This document shows, piece by piece, positions 1 through 5,270 of a stretch of DNA of 24,733 bases (its first letter is position 1; each line of letters begins with the position of its first letter). The stretch is from a virus, in the IMG/VR virus record IMGVR_UViG_3300036768_001101, positions 1 through 24,733 of that record; one strand, written 5' to 3'. The notes under the pieces are model-generated. The model was given only the letters and a program-made list of their open reading frames with translations, searched no databases and was not told where the DNA came from. Position numbers and translations under genes: made by a program.

Positions 1-575
1 TCTGTTGGAGTAAATCCAAAGTATTTCTTATAAGTATCAAGAATTAAATTTACTTTCTCATTTCCAAAAGATTTTGACTTTTTGTCTATATTATCTTTAG
101 ATAATATATTATTTTCTTTATTATCTTTATTCTTATATGTCTTTCTGTTGCTTTTCTGCTGTCCAGTCTGTTGTTCAGTCTGCTGTCTACTCTGTTGTAT
201 TAGACTTTTGAAATAGCCGAATTTGACAATATAAAGTATTGTTCTTCTGTTGTCCATTCTGATGATTGAAATTTGACCACGATTTTGAAGACCACTTAAA
301 AAACCCCTTACAAAACTTCTTGACCTTTTCCAAGCCGAAGCAAGAGACACAATAGAAGTTAAAACATATCCTTCTTTTATGATAATTTCCTCTCCTCTAT
401 CTAAAATAACCTCTTCTTTTTCTCCATAGTGTGCCCTAAATAATAAATCAATCCAGCATTCAGCCCTTGAAAATCTTCTTGGTTCAGTCCAAAAAGGGTG
501 TTCTTTAAACCGTCTCATTAAGGGAATAAAGCCTTCATAATAGTCATTTTTTATATTCTCCTGTGTTGATGTCAT
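1..575 (-). CDS. DnaD-like phage replication protein, N-terminal part (partial)
   Basis: This frame is open on the minus strand from ATG at 573-575 to the left edge with no stop, so about 191 N-terminal residues are visible and the C-terminus is missing. The N-terminus (GFIPLMRRFKEHPFW, then FSRAECWIDLLFRAHYG) and a following VLTSIVSLASAWKRSRSFVR segment resemble the winged-helix N-terminal domain of phage DnaD-type replication proteins, which recruit the replicative helicase at the origin. After residue ~120 comes a polar Q/K/N-rich linker, then what may be the start of a second domain (LILDTYKKYFGF), as expected for a two-domain DnaD protein. A strong ribosome site (CTCCTCCTCCT on the + strand, 583-593) lies 7 nt before the ATG, inside the upstream zinc-finger gene, which overlaps this one by 32 nt. 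The two are probably translationally coupled. Family assignment is by pattern, so moderately sure. Confidence 0.65.
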   Translation of the reverse strand, partial: MTSTQENIKNDYYEGFIPLMRRFKEHPFWTEPRRFSRAECWIDLLFRAHYGEKEEVILDRGEEIIIKEGYVLTSIVSLASAWKRSRSFVRGFLSGLQNRGQISIIRMDNRRTILYIVKFGYFKSLIQQSRQQTEQQTGQQKSNRKTYKNKDNKENNILSKDNIDKKSKSFGNEKVNLILDTYKKYFGFTPT

Positions 576-759
576 AAGTATTCTCCTCCTCCTGATCAAC
601 TAATATATAACCCTTACCTTCACAAGCCTTGCAAGTTTGTCTTCCGTAGTTCACCGTGCCGAACCCTTTGCAGACAGGACAGCGAAAAGGTAATACTTTG
701 GGAATAATTTTTGTATCGTTTACTTTAAGTTCGTTATTTTTAGGTAGTTGATATTGCAT
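544..759 (-). CDS. Small DnaJ-type zinc-finger protein
   Basis: This 71-aa protein has one complete pair of CxxCxGxG modules: CPVCKGFG (Cys27, Cys30) and CKACEGKG (Cys43, Cys46). This is the signature of the DnaJ cysteine-rich zinc-binding domain, here without a J domain or substrate-binding domain. Similar stand-alone mini-fingers are common in phage replication and regulatory modules, but their role is rarely known. The rest is polar and the C-terminus acidic. It has its own sigma70 promoter (-35 at 810-815, -10 at 787-792 on the minus strand) and an excellent ribosome site (CTCCTCCTCCT, + strand 764-774) 4 nt before the ATG. Its last 32 nt overlap the replication gene, and its codons also form that gene's ribosome site. 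Coding status is secure; function is unknown. Confidence 0.8.
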   Translation of the reverse strand: MQYQLPKNNELKVNDTKIIPKVLPFRCPVCKGFGTVNYGRQTCKACEGKGYILVDQEEENTYDINTGEYKK

Positions 760-779
760 AAGTCTCCTCCTCCTAATTT

Positions 780-984
780 ATAAATTACTATACCAAAAAC
801 CACTCCATTTGTCAAGCAAACCTGTAGCGGTAAGCCTCCTTTTTTCTCAACCCTTGCCGCCCGAGACAAAGATTGAGAAAGAAAGAGACTTATACCCCCT
901 AATTCGAGCGGGCAGGATAAGTGGGAAAACTTGATAGAAAAGAGGTGGTTCCCCTCATCTTCACTACCTCGTCTAAATAAAAGA
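780..984 (-). ncRNA. GC-richer non-coding stretch, possible structured RNA
   Basis: This stretch between the 44-aa ORF and the zinc-finger gene has no convincing reading frame and is visibly GC-richer than its surroundings. Read leftward it can form GTCT/AGAC and GAGGT/ACCTC hairpins and a perfect 8-bp stem TTTCTCAA/TTGAGAAA (+ coordinates 843-850 with 873-880). The loop of that stem contains CGGGC, which can pair with an upstream GCCCG (859-863 with 909-913), a possible pseudoknot. It is transcribed at least by read-through from the promoter at 1148-1177. A weak TTGACA/TAGTCT pair at 982-1010 might start it independently. Structure was drawn by eye; no known RNA class is recognised. Confidence 0.35.
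787..815 (-). promoter_or_regulatory. Sigma70 promoter for zinc-finger/replication operon
   Basis: Read on the minus strand: TTGACA (810-815), 17-bp spacer, TATAGT (787-792). Transcription should start near 780, giving a ~20-nt leader that carries AGGAGGAGGAG just before the ATG at 759. Five of six bases match consensus at -10 and all six at -35. Confidence 0.8.
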
Positions 985-1119
985 CTAGCAAAAAACCTCC
1001 TTTTTGTCAAGTTCTTCTTCTATTTTCTCAATCTCTTCTTTCTCTTTTAAGAAATAACCAATCTCTTCATCTGTTCTACTGTCTAATTCTTCCATAAGTT
1101 CTGGATTTAGGTTTTCCAT
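985..1119 (-). CDS. 44-aa acidic small protein
   Basis: This short ORF begins MENLNPELMEELDSRTDEE and ends KKEVFC, 44 residues, strongly acidic and probably one long helix (repeated E/K/I/L spacing). It has a good sigma70 promoter upstream and starts in the AAAATATGG context seen at most genes in this window, with no Shine-Dalgarno site. An AAAAAGGAGG sequence lies in its last codons but no start codon follows at a usable distance. The function is unknown. Its place as first gene of a leftward early-type operon, facing a zinc-finger gene across a divergent promoter region, would suit a small regulator or host-takeover protein, but that is inference only. Confidence 0.6.
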   Translation of the reverse strand: MENLNPELMEELDSRTDEEIGYFLKEKEEIEKIEEELDKKEVFC

Positions 1120-1147
1120 ATTTTTTTTAAAACTTATAACTAAATTC

Positions 1148-1177
1148 AGTATAAACATATCTTTCTTATTTTGTCAA
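1148..1177 (-). promoter_or_regulatory. Sigma70 promoter for leftward operon
   Basis: On the minus strand: TTGACA (1172-1177), 18-bp spacer, TATACT (1148-1153). Predicted start near 1141, giving a leader of about 20 nt before ATG at 1119 with no Shine-Dalgarno sequence. Confidence 0.7.
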
Positions 1178-1218
1178 GGGGTATTTTATTTATAGTCTTA
1201 CAATAAGCTAAAATTAAT

Positions 1219-1240
1219 CCGAACTCTCCCCGAACTTTCC
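1219..1240. repeat. Two tandem 11-bp repeats in divergent promoter region
   Basis: CCGAACTCTCC (1219-1229) is followed directly by CCGAACTTTCC (1230-1240), one mismatch. The pair is a GC-rich patch inside AT-rich DNA between the leftward promoter (1148-1177) and the rightward promoter (1272-1300). The position and 11-bp period (one helical turn) suggest an operator for a regulator; a T8 run follows on the + strand. Confidence 0.5.
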
Positions 1241-1271
1241 TTTTTTTTGATAACTACAATATATTTTATTG

Positions 1272-1300
1272 TTGAAAAATGAGTAGTTTTATGGTATTAT
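1272..1300 (+). promoter_or_regulatory. Sigma70 promoter giving a leaderless mRNA
   Basis: TTGAAA (1272-1277), 17-bp spacer, TATTAT (1295-1300). The -10 box ends 8 nt before the A of the ATG at 1309, so transcription is expected to begin at or within two bases of the start codon. Confidence 0.75.
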
Positions 1301-1308
1301 AAATTTGA

Positions 1309-1617
1309 ATGAAAAAAAATGAAGTAAAAGAAAACATTGAAAGACACGCCTCACACAGATGTTTTTATTGTGGGAAAAAATTTAAGACGAAAAAAGGCTT
1401 GTTAATTCACCAATCAAAATGTAAAACTTTCAAGTTCTATCATTTAAAAAAAATTTTAATAAAAAAAAATAATTTTAAGAAATTGTTTAACATATTTGAG
1501 ACTTATTTTATTCCTTCTATAAGATATTCTCAAGAGTTTCTAAAATTTGCCTATAATGGGGAAGTTGGAATTTTATTTGGAATGCGTTTGATTTTGGAGG
1601 AAGATTTTTTTTCTTGA
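1309..1617 (+). CDS. Small C2HC zinc-finger protein
   Basis: This 102-aa lysine-rich protein has one zinc finger near the N-terminus, CFYCGKKFKTKKGLLIHQSKC split as Cys18, Cys21 and His34, Cys38. That is a classic C2H2-type spacing with Cys as the last ligand, including the aromatic and leucine core positions. The rest (residues 40-102) is basic and aromatic with no recognisable domain. Such fingers usually bind nucleic acid, so a phage regulator is plausible. It is the first gene rightward from the divergent promoter region and appears leaderless: the -10 box is 8 nt from the ATG. Its TGA stop (1615-1617) lies inside the -35 box of the next promoter. The next gene starts 32 nt downstream. 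Confidence 0.8.
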   Translation: MKKNEVKENIERHASHRCFYCGKKFKTKKGLLIHQSKCKTFKFYHLKKILIKKNNFKKLFNIFETYFIPSIRYSQEFLKFAYNGEVGILFGMRLILEEDFFS

Positions 1618-1642
1618 CAAATACGATATATTTTGTTATAGT
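1614..1642 (+). promoter_or_regulatory. Consensus sigma70 promoter, leaderless for methyltransferase
   Basis: TTGACA (1614-1619), exact 17-bp spacer, TATAGT (1637-1642). The ATG at 1650 is 8 nt after the -10 box, so the mRNA should begin at or next to the start codon. The -35 box contains the TGA stop of the preceding gene. Confidence 0.85.
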
Positions 1643-1649
1643 TTTTTAT

Positions 1650-2984
1650 ATGGACAAACTTCTTTGGGATATAGATAAACTTCACGAATGGGATAAAAAT
1701 CCAAGAACAATATCAAAGGAAAATTTTGAGCGTTTAAAAAATCAAATAAAAGAATTGGGAGAATATAAACCTCTTTTAATAACTAAAGACGGAACAGTAT
1801 TAGGTGGAAATATGAGGTTAAAAGCATATCGGGAGTTGGGATATAAAAAAGTATGGGTGTCAATAGTAGAGGCTAATACAGAGGAGGAAAAAATAAAATA
1901 CGCTTTATCGGATAACGATCAGTTAGGAGAATATCAGAAAGATGATTTAGCCAATTTAGTAGGCAGTTTTCCAGATTTAGATTTATCTAACTTTACAATT
2001 CAGCTTGACAAACCAAAACCATTAGGAGAGTTGATAGATGAGTTTAAGGAGGTAGTAGAGGATGAAGTACCTGAGGTTGAGGAAGGCGAGCCAAAAAGTA
2101 AATTGGGAGAGGTTTATCAATTAGGTAGACATAGACTTATGTGTGGGGATGCTACAAAAAGGGAGGATGTGGAGAGGTTGATGAATGGGAAGAAAGCGGA
2201 TATGGTGTTTACTGACCCGCCGTATAATGTGAATTATGAGGGGAGCATGAATACTTATGGAAGAAAAAATACAAAGCCGCAAATTTTAAATGACAATTTA
2301 GGAGATAAATTTATAAATTTTTTGAGAGATGTTATTTCTAATATGATGGAGGCTTGTGACGGGTCATTTTATATTTGTATGTCCAGTAAAGAATTGGGAA
2401 ATTTAAAAAGTGTATTTGAAGAAGCGGGTGGACATTGGCAATCGTTTATTATTTGGGTTAAAAATAATTTTACTTTATCAAGAGCAGATTACCAACAACT
2501 TTATGAACCGATATTATACGGATGGAAAAAAGATGGAAAACATTATTTCATTCAAGATAGAGATAAGGGAAATGTATGGGAAGACTTATCAAAAGTAAAG
2601 ACAGAATATGATGGAGAATATACAACAATTTCGTTTCAAGGATTTAAGGTTAGAATAAAAGGAAAAGTAGCAGAAGGACAGGTTATAAGAAAACACCAGA
2701 AAGTAGATATTTGGAGATATGATAAACCTATTAAATCCGAAGAACATCCAACCATGAAACCAGTCGCACTGTGTGGGGAGGCAATTAAAAATTCTTCTAA
2801 AAAGGATGATATTGTTTTAGATTTATTTGGAGGTTCTGGTTCTACTTTAATAGCCTGCGAACAAACTAATCGTATATGCTATATGATGGAGCTTGACCCA
2901 CACTACTGTGATGTTATACGAAAGCGTTATGCTAATTTTATCGGAAAAAAAGACCAATGGGAGACAATAACACCAAAAATATAG
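1650..2984 (+). CDS. ParB-like domain fused to DNA (N4/N6) methyltransferase
   Basis: The start is set at ATG 1650 (444 aa). An in-frame TTG at 1614 is the -35 box of the promoter and is rejected. Residues ~1-90 form a ParB/Srx-type domain (NPRT, then GTVLGGNMRLKAY at 48-60). Residues ~150-440 form an amino-methyltransferase: DPPY motif IV at 189-192, HPTMKP near 366-371, and the S-adenosylmethionine-binding FGGSGST at 393-399. Motif IV before motif I is the beta-group order of the N4/N6 methylase family. It probably methylates exocyclic amines of adenine or cytosine in a short DNA site. Phages carry such fusions just upstream of terminase, perhaps to protect their DNA or mark it for packaging. 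No restriction partner is visible. Its end overlaps the small terminase gene by 28 nt. Target site unknown. Confidence 0.93.
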   Translation: MDKLLWDIDKLHEWDKNPRTISKENFERLKNQIKELGEYKPLLITKDGTVLGGNMRLKAYRELGYKKVWVSIVEANTEEEKIKYALSDNDQLGEYQKDDLANLVGSFPDLDLSNFTIQLDKPKPLGELIDEFKEVVEDEVPEVEEGEPKSKLGEVYQLGRHRLMCGDATKREDVERLMNGKKADMVFTDPPYNVNYEGSMNTYGRKNTKPQILNDNLGDKFINFLRDVISNMMEACDGSFYICMSSKELGNLKSVFEEAGGHWQSFIIWVKNNFTLSRADYQQLYEPILYGWKKDGKHYFIQDRDKGNVWEDLSKVKTEYDGEYTTISFQGFKVRIKGKVAEGQVIRKHQKVDIWRYDKPIKSEEHPTMKPVALCGEAIKNSSKKDDIVLDLFGGSGSTLIACEQTNRICYMMELDPHYCDVIRKRYANFIGKKDQWETITPKI

Positions 2985-3343
2985 AAAAACATCCAGGGGG
3001 AAGACCAACTAAATTAAATGAGGAGGTGGTTAAAAAACTGGAAAGTATTTTTAAGGTTGGAGGAACAGTAGAGGAGGCTTGTGCTTATGCTGGAATTTCA
3101 AAACCAACTTATTATGCTTGGCTAAAAGAAGATGAGAGTTTTTTAACGAAAATGGAGGCGGCTCAACATTATGCTGATATTGTTGCCAAAAACTTAGTAG
3201 TGAAAGCAATAACAGAGGATAAAGATTTAGAAAGTGCAAAGTGGTGGCTTGATAGAAGAGTGTTTAAAAATCAACCCATCATTCAAGCAAACACCCAAAT
3301 AAACATTTTTGGGCAACTAAAACAAAAATATGGTCAACTTTAG
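2957..3343 (+). CDS. terS: Terminase small subunit
   Basis: This 128-aa protein has the layout of many phage small terminases: a basic GGRPTKL N-terminal arm (residues 14-20), then a helix-turn-helix, TVEEACAYAGISKPTYYAWL, spanning residues ~37-56, and a C-terminal helical region (KNLVVKAITEDKDLESAKWWLDRR) for oligomerisation. It should bind the phage packaging site and hand DNA to the large subunit. The start at 2957 lies within the methyltransferase gene (28-nt overlap) and its end overlaps the large terminase gene by 14 nt, so the three are translationally linked. No Shine-Dalgarno sequence precedes it. Family assignment is confident from motif and gene order. Confidence 0.88.
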   Translation: MGDNNTKNIEKHPGGRPTKLNEEVVKKLESIFKVGGTVEEACAYAGISKPTYYAWLKEDESFLTKMEAAQHYADIVAKNLVVKAITEDKDLESAKWWLDRRVFKNQPIIQANTQINIFGQLKQKYGQL

Positions 3344-4163
3344 GCAAAAAGCTCAAATATATGTCAACTTCATCAAAGACAACTTTATGCTTGTTGCAAA
3401 AGATGGAACAGTCAAAAGATTTTATGATGATATAAACCATTGGAGAATACAGGAAGATTTTATTCTAAACAAAGCAACAGGAAGAGATGTTATCCTAAAA
3501 TCAAGACAGTTAGGTTTTTCATCAATTATTCTTGCTATCTTCACAACTGATTTTCTTCTTAAAGACAACTCATACTCTATGGTTATAGCTGATAAGTCAG
3601 ACAATGCTGAAGATTTACTTTCAAGAGTAAAGTTTTACATCAAATCATTTGAGGAAATAAACCAAGTAAAACTAAACTTAAAATACAATTCTAAATACGA
3701 GCTTTACAATGAACATCTAAACTCAACTTATAAAATAGGAACAGCAGAGAATAAAGAGGTTGGGAGAAGTAAAAGTTTAACAGGACTACATTTATCAGAG
3801 ATGGCTTTTTATCCTGACCCTGAGGCAATCTTGCGATCCGCCCTCCAGGCAGTAGTGCCAGATGGGAAAATATTTATTGAGACAACAGCAAACGGGTTTT
3901 CGTTTTTCAAAACCTTTTGGGAGGAGTGTAAAAGAGGAGAGAGACCTTTCAATCCTTTATTTTTCAAAGCAAGTGATTTTTATTCACAGGACTTCTTAAA
4001 ACAAAAGAAACTTGAATTGAAAGAGTTTTTTTCTCAAGAGTATCCCGAGACTGATATAGAGGCATTTATTTCAAGTGGACAAAACTATTTTGACAAGTTA
4101 GCGTTAAAATGGTATTTGGAAAATATAAAAGAGCCAATTAAAAATGATTTAATATATGTTTAG
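3330..4163 (+). CDS. terL: Terminase large subunit, ATPase part
   Basis: This 277-aa ORF carries the packaging-motor ATPase: a Walker A-like KSRQLGFSS (57-65) of the R/KxxxxGxS type found in large terminases, a Walker B-like LHLSEM with catalytic Glu157, and a coupling motif ETTANG (184-189). It ends with NYFDKLALKWYLEN, which normally sits just before the nuclease domain, then stops at TAG 4161-4163. The nuclease domain follows in the +1 frame, and the two ORFs share 8 nt (ATGTTTAG). Either this is one protein joined by +1 frameshifting, or a true two-gene terminase, or one base has been lost or gained by mutation or assembly error. A full single-chain terminase would be about 495 aa, a usual length. 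Confidence 0.9.
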   Translation: MVNFRQKAQIYVNFIKDNFMLVAKDGTVKRFYDDINHWRIQEDFILNKATGRDVILKSRQLGFSSIILAIFTTDFLLKDNSYSMVIADKSDNAEDLLSRVKFYIKSFEEINQVKLNLKYNSKYELYNEHLNSTYKIGTAENKEVGRSKSLTGLHLSEMAFYPDPEAILRSALQAVVPDGKIFIETTANGFSFFKTFWEECKRGERPFNPLFFKASDFYSQDFLKQKKLELKEFFSQEYPETDIEAFISSGQNYFDKLALKWYLENIKEPIKNDLIYV

Positions 4164-4821
4164 ACAGTTTAGACAAATAGAGCGGGGAGAATTTATTGTC
4201 GTTGGTGTTGATACCGCATCAGGTGGCGGAGATTATACCGCCGCACAATTTTTATCAAAAACAAAATTAGATGTTCCTTTAGTTTACCACTCACCGATAA
4301 CAACCACCGAATTTACCAACCTTTTAGTGCCAGTTTTAGAGAAAATATATGACAGGACAGGAATTAAACCAGTTGTAGCATATGAGAGAAATAATGGTGG
4401 AGCATTTGAGATGGACAGACTTGCCGCAATGAATAGACTTAATAAATATGATTTGTTTAAGATGCCTACATTTGGAAGAATTGACCCGCCTGATGCTGTT
4501 CAATATGGCTGGACTACCTCATCATCAACAAGACCAAAAATGCTTCAAGACTTAAAGCAGGCGATTGATAACAAGGTTTTGCGAATATATGACAAAGAGA
4601 CAGTAAACGAACTATACTCTTTTGTTGTTGTTCAGACCTCATCCTCCTGGAAAGCACAGGCTGATAAGGGAGCAAAAGATGATTTGGTTATGAGTTTGGG
4701 GATTTGTTATCAAGTCTCTTTATTTGCTAAAGAGCCAGTAACAGAAAAGCAAGCACAGGGATATTATGACCAGATAGAGGATTTACATAAAAAGTTATTT
4801 GACGAGCAGGGATTTTATTAA
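4156..4821 (+). CDS. terL: Terminase large subunit, nuclease part (+1 frame)
   Basis: This 221-aa ORF is the RNase H-fold nuclease domain that cuts concatemeric DNA during packaging. It opens with the usual entry strand, VVGVDTASGGGDYTAA (Asp19, Asp26), has a second acidic site in VVAYERNN (Glu77) and a third in KGAKDDLVMS (Asp175/Asp176), the metal-binding set of large terminases. Residues 9-20 align naturally with the sequence that follows the ATPase ORF, so the split falls in the linker between domains. The ATG at 4156 lies in the ATATG context used elsewhere here, so independent initiation is possible. There is no Shine-Dalgarno site. A separate nuclease subunit would be unusual. Confidence 0.88.
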   Translation: MFRQFRQIERGEFIVVGVDTASGGGDYTAAQFLSKTKLDVPLVYHSPITTTEFTNLLVPVLEKIYDRTGIKPVVAYERNNGGAFEMDRLAAMNRLNKYDLFKMPTFGRIDPPDAVQYGWTTSSSTRPKMLQDLKQAIDNKVLRIYDKETVNELYSFVVVQTSSSWKAQADKGAKDDLVMSLGICYQVSLFAKEPVTEKQAQGYYDQIEDLHKKLFDEQGFY

Positions 4822-4823
4822 AT

Positions 4824-5171
4824 ATGGATGATAAACTAATTGAAATCCTAAAAAACATATCACCTGAAACAAAGCAGTTTATTTTAGACCTTTTAGCCAT
4901 ATCATATGGGGTTGAGTATGGGGTGTTCAATCTGAAACTTAATATCCACAGAAAATCTATTAAAAAGGCAGAGTTTAAGGGGTGGAAGACAATAACATAT
5001 GGGAAGTCAGAACAAGACCAACAAAAAGCTGTGAAAGACCTAGCAGAGAAAATAGCAATTGCCAAAAAAAACAAACAAAACTGTAAACTTCATTTTTTAG
5101 TTGACTTGAAAGGGGGCTATATAACAGGAATTTACTGGGATAGTTTTTATGAAAAAATATATTCCCCTTGA
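4824..5171 (+). CDS. Conserved-looking hypothetical protein between terminase and portal
   Basis: This 115-aa protein starts 2 nt after the terminase stop, in the AAATATGGAT context, clearly in the same operon. The N-terminal ~30 residues look helical (LIEILKNISPETKQFILDLL). The rest alternates basic and hydrophobic residues and ends in likely beta strands (CKLHFLVDLKGGYITGIYW). No motif is recognised. Its TGA stop (5169-5171) lies within the TTGACA box of the portal promoter, so transcription units meet here without spacing. A packaging accessory role is only a guess from position. Confidence 0.75.
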   Translation: MDDKLIEILKNISPETKQFILDLLAISYGVEYGVFNLKLNIHRKSIKKAEFKGWKTITYGKSEQDQQKAVKDLAEKIAIAKKNKQNCKLHFLVDLKGGYITGIYWDSFYEKIYSP

Positions 5172-5196
5172 CAAGCAATAATTGTTTTGATATAGT
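5168..5196 (+). promoter_or_regulatory. Consensus sigma70 promoter upstream of portal leader
   Basis: TTGACA (5168-5173), exact 17-bp spacer, TATAGT (5191-5196), then TTTATTA with the predicted start at A5203. The same TTTATTA follows the -10 box of the tail promoter at 19150-19155. Confidence 0.85.
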
Positions 5197-5202
5197 TTTA
5201 TT

Positions 5203-5270
5203 AGGTTAGGTGTAGTCTTTGCGATTACACCCTGCACCACGCTTAATTAAAGGCGTGGTTTTTTTTGTAT
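5203..5270 (+). promoter_or_regulatory. Attenuator-like leader RNA before portal gene
   Basis: The leader from the predicted start to the portal ATG is 68 nt. It folds into hairpin 1 (GGTGTAGTC 5209-5217 with GATTACACC 5223-5231, 5-nt loop, one G-U) and the terminator hairpin described separately. GGTGTAG can also pair with CTGCACC (5232-5238), which touches the base of the terminator, so two alternative folds exist. Because the terminator lies between promoter and start codon, portal expression from this promoter requires read-through. Confidence 0.65.
5236..5266 (+). terminator. Intrinsic terminator 4 nt before portal start
   Basis: ACCACGC (5236-5242) pairs with GCGTGGT (5253-5259), with an AT-rich palindromic loop, then eight T (5259-5266). 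GTAT and the ATG at 5271 follow at once. The form is a textbook rho-independent terminator. Confidence 0.85.

Noticed and set aside
720-1010. 96-codon frame on the minus strand
   Set aside because: It starts inside the zinc-finger promoter side and covers GC-richer non-coding DNA. Composition is unlike real genes here (many C, R, S), and no start signal is seen; the 44-aa ORF and RNA structure explain the stretch better.
982-1010. TTGACA with TAGTCT on the minus strand as promoter of the leftward RNA
   Set aside because: The -10 match is poor (three of six). The -35 may be only a Leu-Asp codon pair. Kept as a remark, not as a feature.
5265-5270. TTG starts upstream of ATG at 5265 (portal) and similarly at 1614, 7770, 19224 and 22775
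   Set aside because: 1614 is a -35 box, 5265 and 19224 are in terminator T-runs, 22775 overlaps the fibre gene; 7770 adds only three residues. The ATATGG or ATG starts fit the common context.
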